A stretch of 64,000 nucleotides of DNA from Massilia eburnea (GTDB lineage Bacteria; Pseudomonadota; Gammaproteobacteria; Burkholderiales; Burkholderiaceae_D). The translations under genes and the position numbers were made by a program. Below are positions 45,610 through 54,532 of the stretch, in pieces; the stretch's first letter is position 1; every line of letters begins with the position of its first letter. The notes beneath the pieces were generated by a model. The model saw nothing but the letters and a program-made list of their open reading frames with translations, did not search any database and was not told the DNA's origin. Location of the stretch: the NCBI RefSeq assembly GCF_009720745.1, contig NZ_WNKX01000007.1, positions 186,001 to 250,000 of the forward strand, in the 5' to 3' direction.

Positions 45610-45639
45610 CTTAAACCTTGGAGTACACTCCAGGGTCAA
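45610..45639 (-). promoter_or_regulatory. MerR-type promoter-operator for the divergent membrane protein operon
   Basis: On the minus strand TTGACC (45634-45639) and TTTAAG (45610-45615) are separated by 18 bases, longer than the usual 17. The spacer is filled by the perfect dyad TGGAGT-AC-ACTCCA (45619-45632), extended by CC/GG at the outer edges. This is the arrangement of MerR-controlled promoters, like the ZntR site ACTCTGGAGTCGACTCCAGAGT in wording. The MerR gene is divergent. Confidence 0.75.
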
Positions 45640-45661
45640 GCACTTTTTTGAGGGAAGCAGC

Positions 45662-46027
45662 ATGCAGATCGGTGAACTTGCCGAGGCGACGGGAATCAGC
45701 CGCGATACCTTGCGTTATTACGAAAAGCGCGGACTGCTGCGGGCGCGCCGCGGCAGCAACGGCTACCGCGACTATCCAGAAGAAGCCGCGGACTTGCTGC
45801 GCTATATCCGCATTGCGCAGACGCTGGGCTTTACTTTGCAGGAGATCGAGGCGGACTTGCCGCTGCTGACAGCGCCCGCCGACGACAGTGCTGCGGCCTT
45901 GCGCGCGGCGCTGCAAGCCAAGCTGACGGAAATCGACCGCCGCATCAATGGCTTGCAGGCCTTGCGTGAGGAACTGGCGCGGCGCATCACAGAGCAGATA
46001 GCGGAGTGCCCGCTGCGTCCAGCCTAG
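45662..46027 (+). CDS. MerR-family transcriptional regulator
   Basis: A 121-residue regulator: MQIGELAEATGISRDTLRYYEKRGLL is the MerR HTH, with RIAQTLGFTLQEIEADLPLL as the second helix part. A coiled-coil dimerisation helix follows (LQAKLTEIDRRINGLQALREELARRI). Only one Cys (IAECPLRPA) is present, so a two-Cys metal site of ZntR/CueR type is not supported; the effector is unknown. GAGGGAAGC precedes the ATG at 45662. It sits divergent to the promoter-operator described above. The last 4 bases overlap the converging VOC gene. Confidence 0.9.
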   Translation: MQIGELAEATGISRDTLRYYEKRGLLRARRGSNGYRDYPEEAADLLRYIRIAQTLGFTLQEIEADLPLLTAPADDSAAALRAALQAKLTEIDRRINGLQALREELARRITEQIAECPLRPA

Positions 46028-46512
46028 CCGTTGTAGGCTTTGCGCAGTGCCGCCAAGTCCATCTTCTTCATCCCCATCATGGCCGTCATGGCGCGGCCGG
46101 CCTTCTCGCGGTCCGGGTCACGCAGCATTTGCGTGATTTCCTGCGGGAAGATCTGCCAGCTCACGCCGTATTTGTCCTTCAGCCAGCCGCACATCTGGGC
46201 CGCCGGATCGCCGCCGTTGCCCAGTTTGTCCCAGTAGTAGTCGATTTCTTCCTGAGTGTCGCACGGCACTTGCAGCGACAGGGCTTCGTTGAACTTGAAT
46301 TGCGGGCCGCCGTTCAGCGCCGTGAACGGCTGGCCGTTCAACTCGAATGCCACCGTCAGTACGCGCCCTTCCTGCTGGCCGTGCACTTCCTTGCCGGCGT
46401 CCGTGTAATAACTGGTTTCGGTGATCCGGCCATCCTTGAAAATGCCGGTGTAAAAGCGGGCAGCTTGTTCGGCCTGGTTGTCGAACCACAGGCACGGCGT
46501 AATTTTTTGCAT
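46024..46512 (-). CDS. PhnB/VOC-family protein (3-demethylubiquinone methyltransferase-like fold)
   Basis: The 162-residue VOC-family protein has MQKITPCLWFDNQAEQAARFYTGIFKDGRI, TVAFELNGQPFTALNGGPQFKFNEALSL and MCGWLKDKYGVSWQIFP, the PhnB-like signature. The motif set is that of the group once named 3-demethylubiquinone-9 3-methyltransferase domain; no methyltransferase activity should be assumed. GGAG precedes the ATG. It converges on merR with a 4-base overlap. Confidence 0.87.
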   Translation of the reverse strand: MQKITPCLWFDNQAEQAARFYTGIFKDGRITETSYYTDAGKEVHGQQEGRVLTVAFELNGQPFTALNGGPQFKFNEALSLQVPCDTQEEIDYYWDKLGNGGDPAAQMCGWLKDKYGVSWQIFPQEITQMLRDPDREKAGRAMTAMMGMKKMDLAALRKAYNG

Positions 46513-46525
46513 GGTAATCTCCAGT

Positions 46526-47272
46526 ATGGTCAGCGCCACTTTCCGTTTCTACGAAGAACTGAACGACTTCCTGCCGCGCGCGCGGCGCAAGGTGGAGTTC
46601 ACGGTGCCGTGCGCGCAAGCGGCCACCACCAAGCACATGATCGAAGCGCTCGGCGTGCCGCACACCGAAGTTGAAGTCATCCTGGTCAACGGTGAATCGT
46701 CCGGCTTCGAGCGCCTGCTGTGCGATGGGGACCGCGTGGCAGTCTATCCCAAATTCGAGACCTTCGACGTACGCCCGCTGTTGCGCGTGCGCGCCGAACC
46801 GTTGCGCACCGTGCGCTTTGTGGCGGACGCCCACCTGGGCGGCCTGGCGCGGCTGCTGCGCATGGCGGGCTTCGACACGCTGTACGACAACCGCATCGAC
46901 GATCCCACCGTGGCGGCGCTGTCGGTGGACGAAGGGCGCGTCGCGCTCACCCGCGACCGCGAGCTGCTGAAGCGGCGCGGCATCACGCACGGCTGCTATG
47001 TGCGGGCGCTGAAACCTGCGCAGCAGTTTGCGGAGGTCTTCCAGCGGCTGGACCTTGCCTCCAGTGCGCGTCCGTTCACGTTATGCCTGGCTTGCAATGC
47101 GCCGCTGCGGCCTGTCGCCAAATCCGAAGTGGCGGATCAACTCCCGCCGTCGGTGCGCGCCTCACAGGACGAATTCCTCACCTGCGACTGCTGCCATGGC
47201 GTGTTCTGGCGCGGCTCGCACTGGCGCCGCATGAAAGCCTTGCTGGAGAGCCAAGGCGTCACGATTAGTTGA
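46526..47272 (+). CDS. Mut7-C RNase-domain protein with ubiquitin-like N-terminus
   Basis: A 248-residue protein. The N-terminal 80 residues (SATFRFYEELNDFLPRARRKVEF...VAVYPKFETFDVRPLL) form a ubiquitin/ThiS-like domain. The C-terminal Mut7-C PIN-like domain has FVADAHLGGLARLLRMAGFDTLY, ALTRDRELLKRRG and a zinc ribbon CLAC...CDCC followed by FWRGSHWRRM. Such proteins are predicted RNases. The start at 46526 is 13 bases from the divergent VOC gene start. Confidence 0.87.
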   Translation: MVSATFRFYEELNDFLPRARRKVEFTVPCAQAATTKHMIEALGVPHTEVEVILVNGESSGFERLLCDGDRVAVYPKFETFDVRPLLRVRAEPLRTVRFVADAHLGGLARLLRMAGFDTLYDNRIDDPTVAALSVDEGRVALTRDRELLKRRGITHGCYVRALKPAQQFAEVFQRLDLASSARPFTLCLACNAPLRPVAKSEVADQLPPSVRASQDEFLTCDCCHGVFWRGSHWRRMKALLESQGVTIS

Positions 47273-47391
47273 CGTACTGCTGCAGCGCTGCGGCCGGCGA
47301 CACGGTCGACAATCCCGCTGATGCGCGCTGCTACCGCGCGGCGGTGAGCTCGATTGGCGGGCGCGACCTGCAATGCCGGTGATGAAGGCCG

Positions 47392-49308
47392 CTAACGCAC
47401 GACGGCCGGCGTGGCGGTTGGCGCCGCATCTGGCGCAACGGCGGGCGACACTGCCGGTGAGCCCGTGGCGCCAGCCGTTTGCGTGCAATCGGGTGCAGCG
47501 GCATCGGCGGGCGTCAGCGCAAGGCGCTGGCCGCCGACGTCGATGTCGCGCAGGCGCTGCGGAGCGAGAGCGAATTCGCCTGCACGCAAGCGATCCAGCA
47601 CGGCGGTGCAGCCGGCCAGTTGCAAGGGCGGCCGCGCGATCACCCTCCAGCCGCCGTCGCCCTCTTCCAGCAGAGCCGAGCCATCGCCGCGCGTCGCGCC
47701 CACCAGCAGAACCTCTTGCTGTCCGTCGCCGTCCGCATCGAGCACGATGGCGTCGCATTTGCTGCCGGCGCGGCGCAGGCAGCCCGGCGCCAGGGCCGGC
47801 AAGCGCGCGGCCGCCCAGTCCTGCTGCAGGAAGCTCGCCGGCAATTCCGCGCCCCGTGGCCACACACTTAGATTGGCCGCGATATCGGCGGCCGACGCAG
47901 CGCTTACAGTTCCCGGATCTTCGTAGCGCTGGCGCAAAGCGCTGGCGGCCCGCGAGCGTACCAAGGCGGCCTGCTGGCCGGCGCCGTTTGCCGCCAGCGC
48001 CTGCAAGGCATCCAGGCCGTAGCGCGCCCCATGGAAGCGCAAGAATGCGTAATCGAATTGGTCCGCCGGCGTCATGCCACGCCCAAGGCGCGCCACCTGG
48101 TCGGAAACGGCGATGCGCGCCGGGTCGGCGATCGGCGTGAACAGGGCAAACGACACCGCCAAGGTGAGGAAAGCCGCCGCCAGGTTCACCTGCCGCAAGC
48201 CATCCAACCAGGGCCCTGCGCGCCGGGAGGCAGCCAGCGCATAGCCGCCTGCATAGACCGTCCCCACCAGCAGGCAGGCCGCAGCCAGCACGCGCTCCAT
48301 GGTCCAGCCATAATCGCCCACGCGCAGGCCGAGCGCATGCATCCCGAGCAGCACCAGCGGCAGCAGCAGGAAGCACGCCAGGCGCGCCGCAAACCGCACG
48401 CTGCGCGCAAGAGCGGCCGCCGCATCGCCGGCCTGGAAGGCGGCATTCACCAGCACCACCAGCACCGCACAACTGGCCAGCAGCACGGCGGTCGCATGGC
48501 GCGTCTGCCACAACGGCTGCAGGCCGGTGAACGGCAGCGCCGCCAGGAAACCGCCCACCATCAGTACGGCAATCGGCAATATCCACGCCATCAGCACCAG
48601 CAGCAAGCTGCGGATGCCGCGCACGATGGCGGGCCGCACGTCGGTCGTATGCATGGCGCTGGAAAACGCCACGCACACCAGCGGCACTGAAAACCACGAT
48701 TTCAGCAGCAGCTCCCCGAGGAAATGCAGCTTCAACATGTCGAACAGGGCGGCGCCGAGCCACATCACCAGCCAGACGCCGCCCACGAACATGGCGGAAA
48801 ACAGCAGCTGGATAGCCAGCTTCCAGGCGCTCTCAAAGCACGTGGCGTAGTGCGCAATGCGGCGGCCATCGTGTGCGCCGGCCAGCACCAGGCTGTGGGC
48901 AACGAAGAAGAAACCGGCGCTGAATGGGAACAGCAACAGGGACGGACGCTTGAGCGGGGCGGGATCAAGGGCATTGCGCCAGGCGTCGTGCACGCAGACG
49001 GTGGCCAGCGCCAGCGCCGCCGCGCCCAGCCAGAGCAGCAGTTGGCGACGATCCAGGTGGCCAAGGCTGGAAATCAGCAGGGCCGGCAGCACGATTCCGC
49101 ACATGACCAGCGGGATTTGCAAGGCCGGGTGGCCTGACGGCCAGGCGCCAGCCTGCTGTGCATGGTATAAAAAATACAACAGCCCACCCTGCACCAGGCC
49201 TACGGCAAGGCGCAACTGGCCAACGCGCCGGGTAACGGCGGCGTCGCGCACCGGAAGCTCCGGTTCTGGCAGCGAGGCGTCCATCCGTCGATCATAGGCC
49301 ATTGTCAT
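47392..49308 (-). CDS. DUF4153-domain membrane protein
   Basis: The 638-residue protein has about ten hydrophobic segments over the first 400 residues: VGLVQGGLLYFLYHAQ, LVMCGIVLPALLISSLG, SFPFSAGFFFVAHSLVLAG-like helices and later LACFLLLPLVLLGMHALGL. The arrangement matches DUF4153. The C-terminal 230 residues are soluble and contain DADGDGQQEVLLVGA, an FG-GAP/calcium-loop-like segment. The function of DUF4153 proteins is unknown. It is divergent to dapC. Confidence 0.8.
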   Translation of the reverse strand: MTMAYDRRMDASLPEPELPVRDAAVTRRVGQLRLAVGLVQGGLLYFLYHAQQAGAWPSGHPALQIPLVMCGIVLPALLISSLGHLDRRQLLLWLGAAALALATVCVHDAWRNALDPAPLKRPSLLLFPFSAGFFFVAHSLVLAGAHDGRRIAHYATCFESAWKLAIQLLFSAMFVGGVWLVMWLGAALFDMLKLHFLGELLLKSWFSVPLVCVAFSSAMHTTDVRPAIVRGIRSLLLVLMAWILPIAVLMVGGFLAALPFTGLQPLWQTRHATAVLLASCAVLVVLVNAAFQAGDAAAALARSVRFAARLACFLLLPLVLLGMHALGLRVGDYGWTMERVLAAACLLVGTVYAGGYALAASRRAGPWLDGLRQVNLAAAFLTLAVSFALFTPIADPARIAVSDQVARLGRGMTPADQFDYAFLRFHGARYGLDALQALAANGAGQQAALVRSRAASALRQRYEDPGTVSAASAADIAANLSVWPRGAELPASFLQQDWAAARLPALAPGCLRRAGSKCDAIVLDADGDGQQEVLLVGATRGDGSALLEEGDGGWRVIARPPLQLAGCTAVLDRLRAGEFALAPQRLRDIDVGGQRLALTPADAAAPDCTQTAGATGSPAVSPAVAPDAAPTATPAVVR

Positions 49309-49374
49309 ATTGGCAGCAACGCCACTGTTGCGCGGGTCGCTATATAATCAATAGCTCAACCAGCCGTTTTCGCC

Positions 49375-50592
49375 ATGAATCCACATCTCGACAAGCTGCA
49401 GCCCTACCCGTTTGAAAAACTGCGCCAGCTGTTCGCCGGCAGCACCCCGAATCCCGCCTTCAAGCCGATCAGCCTTGGCATGGGCGAACCGAAACACCCT
49501 ACCCCAGCCTTCATCCGCCAGGCGTTGATCGACAACCTGGACGGCCTGGCCAGCTACCCGGTGACCGCCGGCGGCGAAGCGCTGCGCGATGCCATCGCCT
49601 CCTGGCTGGAGCGCCGCTACGACCTGCCGACGCTGGACCGCGCCGCCCAGGTGCTGCCGGTGAACGGCTCGCGCGAGGCGCTGTTTGCGCTGGCGCAGAC
49701 CGTGATCGCGCCCGATACCGGCGCCCTGGTGATGTGTCCCAACCCGTTCTACCAGATCTATGAAGGCGCGGCCTTCCTGGCCGGCGCCGAGCCGTATTTC
49801 GTCAATTCCGACCCGGCCCGCAATTTCGCGCCGGACTACGACAGCGTGCCGGAAGACGTCTGGCAGCGCGTGCGCCTGCTGTACATCTGCTCGCCGGGCA
49901 ACCCGACTGGCGCCGTGCTGACGCTGACCGACTGGGAGCACCTGTTCGCCCTGTCCGAACGTTATAACTTCATCATCGCCGCCGACGAGTGCTATTCGGA
50001 GATTTACCACAGCGAAGAGCCGCCATTGGGCGCCATGCAGGCGGCCAACATCCTCGGCCTGACCAAGGTTGGCGAGCCATACGCCCGCCTGGTGGTGTTT
50101 TCCAGCCTGTCCAAGCGCTCCAACGTGCCGGGCATGCGCTCCGGCTTTGTGGCTGGCGACGCCCAAGTACTGAAGAAATTCCTGCTGTACCGCACCTACC
50201 ACGGCAGCGCCATGGGCCCGCACGTGCAGGCCGCCTCTGTCGCCGCCTGGAACGACGAAACCCATGTCGAGGAAAACCGCGCGCAGTACCGCGCCAAGTT
50301 CGCCGCCATCACGCCCCTTATCCAGGAAGTGATGGACGTGCAAATGCCGGACGCCGGCTTCTACCTGTGGGCCGACGTGACCCGCACCGGCCTGTCCGAC
50401 ACCGAATTCGCCCGCCGCCTGCACGCCGAGTACAATGTCACCGTGCTGCCGGGTAGCTACCTGGCGCGCGACGCCCACGGCATCAACCCGGGCCGCAACC
50501 GCATCCGCATGGCGCTGGTTGCCGGGACCGAGGAAGGCCTGGAAGCGGCGCGCCGTATCGTCCAATTCTGTCATCAACTGAAAAGCCAGTAA
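49375..50592 (+). CDS. dapC: Succinyldiaminopimelate transaminase DapC
   Basis: A 405-residue class I aminotransferase: [21 protein letters not shown] and [18 protein letters not shown] are DapC signatures. The PLP Lys lies in [19 protein letters not shown], with [11 protein letters not shown] for PLP ring contacts. It converts N-succinyl-2-amino-6-oxopimelate to N-succinyl-LL-2,6-diaminopimelate in lysine and peptidoglycan biosynthesis. dapD follows after 2 nt. A length of about 400 residues is normal. Confidence 0.95.
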   Translation: MNPHLDKLQPYPFEKLRQLFAGSTPNPAFKPISLGMGEPKHPTPAFIRQALIDNLDGLASYPVTAGGEALRDAIASWLERRYDLPTLDRAAQVLPVNGSREALFALAQTVIAPDTGALVMCPNPFYQIYEGAAFLAGAEPYFVNSDPARNFAPDYDSVPEDVWQRVRLLYICSPGNPTGAVLTLTDWEHLFALSERYNFIIAADECYSEIYHSEEPPLGAMQAANILGLTKVGEPYARLVVFSSLSKRSNVPGMRSGFVAGDAQVLKKFLLYRTYHGSAMGPHVQAASVAAWNDETHVEENRAQYRAKFAAITPLIQEVMDVQMPDAGFYLWADVTRTGLSDTEFARRLHAEYNVTVLPGSYLARDAHGINPGRNRIRMALVAGTEEGLEAARRIVQFCHQLKSQ

Positions 50593-50594
50593 AA

Positions 50595-51416
50595 ATGAGC
50601 ATCCAGCAAATTATTGAAACCGCGTGGGACAACCGCGCCGAGATCAACCCGTCCAACGCCACCGCCGAAGTGCGCGACGCCGTCAACCACGTGCTGGCTG
50701 GCCTGGACAACGGCTCGCTGCGCGTCGCCCAGAAAGAAAACGGCGCCTGGATCGTCAACCAGTGGGTCAAGAAGGCCGTGCTGCTGTCCTTCCGCCTGGA
50801 GAACAACGTGGTCATGCCTTCCGACGGCACCATGCAGTTCTACGACAAGGTTCCTACCAAGTTCGCCAACTACTCGGCCGAAGATTTCGCCAAGGGCGGC
50901 TTCCGCGTGGTGCCGCCTGCTGTAGCGCGCCGCGGTTCCTTCATCGGCAAGAACGTGGTGCTGATGCCTTCCTACGTGAACATCGGCGCCTATGTCGACG
51001 AAGGCGCCATGGTCGACACCTGGGCCACCGTGGGTTCCTGCGCGCAGATCGGCAAGAACGTGCACCTGTCGGGCGGCGTGGGCATCGGCGGCGTGCTGGA
51101 GCCGATGCAGGCCAATCCGACCATCATCGAAGACAACTGCTTCATCGGCGCGCGTTCCGAGATCGTGGAAGGCGTGATTGTGGAAGAAAACTCGGTGATT
51201 TCGATGGGTGTGTACATCGGCCAGTCGACGAAGATTTACGACCGCACCACTGGCGAGGTATTCTATGGCCGCGTACCGGCTGGCTCGGTGGTGGTTTCGG
51301 GCTCGCTGCCGTCGGCTGACGGCAAGTACAGCCTGTACTGCGCTGTAATCGTCAAGCGCGTGGATGCACAGACCCGCGCTAAAACAGGCATTAATGAACT
51401 GCTGCGCGGGGTTTAA
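50595..51416 (+). CDS. dapD: Tetrahydrodipicolinate N-succinyltransferase DapD
   Basis: The 273-residue left-handed beta-helix acyltransferase adds succinyl-CoA to tetrahydrodipicolinate. It has the hexapeptide-type coils ([51 protein letters not shown]), [20 protein letters not shown], and the C-terminal [20 protein letters not shown]. It forms an operon with dapC. The stop codon lies inside the left arm of repeat element B. Confidence 0.96.
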   Translation: MSIQQIIETAWDNRAEINPSNATAEVRDAVNHVLAGLDNGSLRVAQKENGAWIVNQWVKKAVLLSFRLENNVVMPSDGTMQFYDKVPTKFANYSAEDFAKGGFRVVPPAVARRGSFIGKNVVLMPSYVNIGAYVDEGAMVDTWATVGSCAQIGKNVHLSGGVGIGGVLEPMQANPTIIEDNCFIGARSEIVEGVIVEENSVISMGVYIGQSTKIYDRTTGEVFYGRVPAGSVVVSGSLPSADGKYSLYCAVIVKRVDAQTRAKTGINELLRGV

Positions 51417-51517
51417 ACCCAGCAAAGCTGGGTCAGACCCCAGGGTCTGACCCGGTCAGCGCAGCTTGCAACTCGAGGGCCCGGCCCTTGGGTGTGACCC
51501 CGCCTTACCGGGTTTAA
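51413..51517. repeat. Palindromic repeat element B between dapD and pilU
   Basis: Arms 51413-51445 and 51485-51517 (33 bases each) are inverted copies with several mismatches; outer ends are TTAAACCC and GGGTTTAA. The left arm contains GGGTCAGACCCC and GGGTCTGACCC, the right arm GGGTGTGACCCC and ACCGGGTTTAA. The left arm includes the dapD stop. The pilU ribosome-binding site begins just after the right arm. Same family as elements A and C. Confidence 0.85.
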
Positions 51518-51537
51518 AAAAGGGAGATACCAACAAT

Positions 51538-52677
51538 ATGGCCATGGACCGCCTGTTCCAGCTGATGAAGGAAAAAAACGCCTCGGATATGTTTTTCGCC
51601 GTAGGCTCGCCGGTGCACCTGAAAATCAACGGCATCCTGATCCCCATCAACCAGCAAAAGCTCGAGCCCGAAAACCTGCGCGCCCTGCTGGCCGAAGTCT
51701 GCTCCCCCGAGCAGATGGCGGAACTGGACGACACCAATGAGCTGAACATGGGTATCTCCGTGGCCAACCTGGGCCGCTTCCGTCTGTCGGCCTTCCGCCA
51801 GCGCGGCAGCATTTCGGCCGTCTTCCGTTTCGTCCCGGCCAGCATCCCGCCGCTGGGAGAACTGGGCCTGCCGCCGGTCCTGGCCGACCTGATCATGGAA
51901 AAACGCGGCCTGGTGCTGCTGGTCGGCGCCACCGGCTCCGGCAAGTCCACCACCATCGCCTCCATGCTGGACCATCGCAACGAACTGCGCTCGGGCCACA
52001 TCCTGACGCTGGAAGACCCGATCGAATACCTGTTCCGCAACAAGAAGTCGATCGTCAACCAGCGCGAAATCGGCAGCGATGCCAAGGACTTCTACACCGC
52101 CCTGCGCAACTCCATGCGCCAGGCGCCGGACTGCATCCTGATCGGCGAGATCCGCGACCGCGAAACCATGGCTTCCGCAATGGCGTACGCACAATCGGGC
52201 CACCTGGTGCTGGCAACCCTGCACGCCAATAACTCGTACAACGCGCTGAACCGCATCATTTCCTTCTACCCGATCGAGAACCGCCCTGCACTGCTGCAGG
52301 ACTTGTCCTCGACCGTAAAGGCCATCGTCTCGCAGCGCCTGATCCGCTCCGCCGGCGGCGGCACCCGCACGCCAGCGGTCGAAATCATGGTCAACACCCG
52401 CTACATTTCCGACCTGATCGAAAAAGGCGAAATCGGCGCGATCAAGGAAGCGCTGGAAAAATCGCTGTCGCCCGGCTCGCAGTCCTTCGAGCAGGCGCTG
52501 TACAAGCTGGTCATGGACGGCGCCATCACCAAGGACGAAGCCTTGGCCAACGCCGACTCCGCAACCAACCTGCTGTGGCTGCTGAACCACGGCATGGAAG
52601 CACCGCCGCCAGTGGAAGAAGAAGAGCTGAAGTCGCCGACCGACGCTTCCTTCACCGAGTTCACCCTGAACTCCTGA
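51538..52677 (+). CDS. pilU: PilU-type retraction ATPase
   Basis: A 379-residue PilT/PilU-family ATPase. MDRLFQLMKEKNASDMFFAVGSP and LGELGLPPVLADLIMEKRGLVL are characteristic of PilU. The Walker A is VGATGSGKST, with the Walker B/Asp box in ILTLEDPIEYLF and CILIGEIRDRETMASAM, and the His box HLVLATLHANNSYNAL. PilU assists PilT in twitching retraction. AGGGAG precedes the ATG. The last codons recur at 54310-54393. The C-terminal acidic tail EAPPPVEEEELKSP is typical. Confidence 0.94.
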   Translation: MAMDRLFQLMKEKNASDMFFAVGSPVHLKINGILIPINQQKLEPENLRALLAEVCSPEQMAELDDTNELNMGISVANLGRFRLSAFRQRGSISAVFRFVPASIPPLGELGLPPVLADLIMEKRGLVLLVGATGSGKSTTIASMLDHRNELRSGHILTLEDPIEYLFRNKKSIVNQREIGSDAKDFYTALRNSMRQAPDCILIGEIRDRETMASAMAYAQSGHLVLATLHANNSYNALNRIISFYPIENRPALLQDLSSTVKAIVSQRLIRSAGGGTRTPAVEIMVNTRYISDLIEKGEIGAIKEALEKSLSPGSQSFEQALYKLVMDGAITKDEALANADSATNLLWLLNHGMEAPPPVEEEELKSPTDASFTEFTLNS

Positions 52678-52778
52678 TCTGAGCGCCGACGCGCGCCGCG
52701 TGGCGTAGGTTTCGCTACGCGGCTGAAAGTCCTTTGCAATAGCAAGCGCAGCACGGGTTTCAACTCTCGAGCGGGGCT
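52678..52778. other. Spacer after pilU with a weak hairpin
   Basis: A 101-base spacer between the pilU stop and the TPR gene. GCCGCG near 52698 pairs imperfectly with CGCGGC near 52719 around a small loop; there is no T-run, so a terminator is not certain. Nothing else is visible. Confidence 0.4.
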
Positions 52779-54287
52779 ATGATGTTTCACAAGGCATTCA
52801 TCACCTTCATCTGCGCAGTTCACTTCAATTCCCATGCAGCGACGAACACCGATGCGTCCGCGCTGAGCGCGCCGAAGCAAGCGCTCTACTCGGACATCGA
52901 GAAAACGCTCAATGACTGGTCGGGGGAAAACAGCAAGATCGTCATTGCCCGGGCAAAGATCGACAGTTTTATCCATTCTGATCCCGACTTTTTACCGGTC
53001 TACATTGAAAAGGCGCGCCTGACCATCCTCCTTGGATCAACTGGGGGAAATGACTATGGCAAGGCGAATCGTGAAGCGTTGAAAATTCTTGCTGAGATAC
53101 AGAAGAAGGACCCCGCCTACCCCAAATCCTATGTGCTTGCCGGCCATGCCTATTTGAATCTCGGCGACTTTGAAAATGCCAGGAAATCGCTCGACTATGC
53201 AGAACGGCTAGGAACTGCCGACCCTTGGCTTCCTTACAATTGGGCAGACTTCTACCGCCGCCAAAAGCAGTACGATAAGGCGCTGTCATATGGCCGCAAG
53301 GCTCTCATCCTTTCCAAGGACAACAGCAAAGCTTTACTGGCCGCAGCCTATTTGATCGATCAGACCTCGAAACTCACAGCACAGCCAACGCAAGGAGTTG
53401 ATGTAACAGAAATCGTGTTTGCGTCCTTCAAGGACCCTGAACAGCGAATGAGGATCGCTACCAGAATGACGGGCGGAGCGAGCAACAACTCTGTTTTCTT
53501 CGACCGTGCTTACGAAATCATTGAAAGGCAGGGCCAAGAAACGCCGGGGCTGGAGGCGGTGCAACTTGCCAAGGCGGAGTGGCTCTTGAAGAAGGGATAT
53601 CGACGGCACGAGAATGCGATCGCGAAATACGATCCGCGATTCAGTTCCGCAGCAGAGAAAATACTGGATTCGATTCCTCCCTCGAAAACTGCGAATGGCC
53701 GAATCTTTTCGAACAAATTCGCCATAGCGCTCAGCAACGGTGACAATGGCAAAGCCGGCAAACTGCTTGTAGATGCCCGAGCCAGCGATATCCCGTCCAG
53801 CCGCATACGCGCAAGTGAGGCGATGCTGATGTGGCAGCTTAAGGGCTACCAGGCCGTTATCGATATCCTCGAAAACCTTGAAGAATCAGACAAGTCCCGC
53901 ACCAACGACGAATTGCTGATGGCCGCGTACGAACGCGCTGGGCATCCTGAAATGCTGGCCGCCTATTACAAAAAGCAGCTTGACCTCGACCCCTCAAGTG
54001 CGTGGAATTGGGGGAACTACGCTGGCATCCTGTTGCACATCAACGATGTCGATGGTGCCATCAAATATGGCGAAGAGTCGCTGAAAATCATGAAATACCC
54101 CATCGCCGAGAACATCACTGCGCTTGCACACCTGATCAAGGCATCATTGCTCAAAAAATCCGGCAAGACATCGTTGGCTAACGCGCATTTCGACAGGGCC
54201 CGCTCCATTGGGCTCAGCAAGGATTTTGCCTTGGAATACTGCGGGAATTATTGCGCGGAAGTTTCAGAAATGTTGGCACGACCATAG
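52779..54287 (+). CDS. TPR-type exported protein inserted after pilU
   Basis: The 502-residue protein has an N-terminal hydrophobic signal (MMFHKAFITFICAVHFNSHA). Tetratricopeptide-like helices follow: PKSYVLAGHAYLNLGDFENARKSLDYAE, NWADFYRRQKQYDKALSYGRKALIL, and a second set near residues 395-490 (AWNWGNYAGILLHINDVDGAIKYGEESL, IKASLLKKSGKTSLANAHFDRA). Codon use is much less GC-rich than pilU or herA-like neighbours, suggesting horizontal origin. It lies between pilU and a duplicate of the pilU 3' end. The specific role is unknown; TPR proteins often mediate assembly. Confidence 0.78.
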   Translation: MMFHKAFITFICAVHFNSHAATNTDASALSAPKQALYSDIEKTLNDWSGENSKIVIARAKIDSFIHSDPDFLPVYIEKARLTILLGSTGGNDYGKANREALKILAEIQKKDPAYPKSYVLAGHAYLNLGDFENARKSLDYAERLGTADPWLPYNWADFYRRQKQYDKALSYGRKALILSKDNSKALLAAAYLIDQTSKLTAQPTQGVDVTEIVFASFKDPEQRMRIATRMTGGASNNSVFFDRAYEIIERQGQETPGLEAVQLAKAEWLLKKGYRRHENAIAKYDPRFSSAAEKILDSIPPSKTANGRIFSNKFAIALSNGDNGKAGKLLVDARASDIPSSRIRASEAMLMWQLKGYQAVIDILENLEESDKSRTNDELLMAAYERAGHPEMLAAYYKKQLDLDPSSAWNWGNYAGILLHINDVDGAIKYGEESLKIMKYPIAENITALAHLIKASLLKKSGKTSLANAHFDRARSIGLSKDFALEYCGNYCAEVSEMLARP

Positions 54288-54294
54288 AGCCTGT

Positions 54295-54393
54295 CCGCTG
54301 AGCCACCGCATGGAAGCGCCGCCGCCTGTCGAGGAAGAGGAGCTGAAGTCGCCGACCGATGCATCCTTCACCGAGTTCACTCTCAACTCGTAA
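54295..54393 (+). pseudogene. Remnant copy of the pilU 3' end
   Basis: From 54310 to 54393, 27 codons plus a stop repeat the pilU C-terminus (EAPPPVEEEELKSPTDASF and FTEFTLNS). Eleven differences from 52594-52677 are all synonymous, including the stop (TGA versus TAA). Upstream of 54310 only about 20 bases still align (CTGAGCCACCGC versus CTGAACCACGGC) before similarity is lost. It is not a gene on its own; it is a duplicated fragment. Confidence 0.85.
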
Positions 54394-54399
54394 GTTACC

Positions 54400-54418
54400 C
54401 TGTCGTAAATTTTTACAG
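54400..54418. promoter_or_regulatory. Dyad upstream of the PEP-CTERM gene
   Basis: CTGTCGTAAATTTTTACAG is an imperfect palindrome: CTGT...ACAG outer arms and AAATTT inside. It is centred about 75 bases before the putative sigma-54 site, where an enhancer-binding regulator would sit. A PrsR-type regulator is a candidate, by knowledge of PEP-CTERM systems. Confidence 0.4.
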
Positions 54419-54478
54419 TCGTACCGCAGCCTGATGCGCTCCAAACCGTAAGTCACTGAATACTAGAGACTTAGTTGT

Positions 54479-54497
54479 TTGGGCGCATTTCTTGCAT
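54479..54497 (+). promoter_or_regulatory. Possible sigma-54 promoter of the PEP-CTERM gene
   Basis: GG at 54482-54483 and GC at 54494-54495 are ten bases apart, in TTGGGCGCATTTCTTGCAT, close to the consensus TGGCACG-N4-TTGCA. The ATG follows 36 bases after. PEP-CTERM genes in Betaproteobacteria are often under sigma-54 with PrsK/PrsR. Confidence 0.45.
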
Positions 54498-54532
54498 TCC
54501 CTCCGCGTTAGCAATCGACGGAAGGGGCGCCC

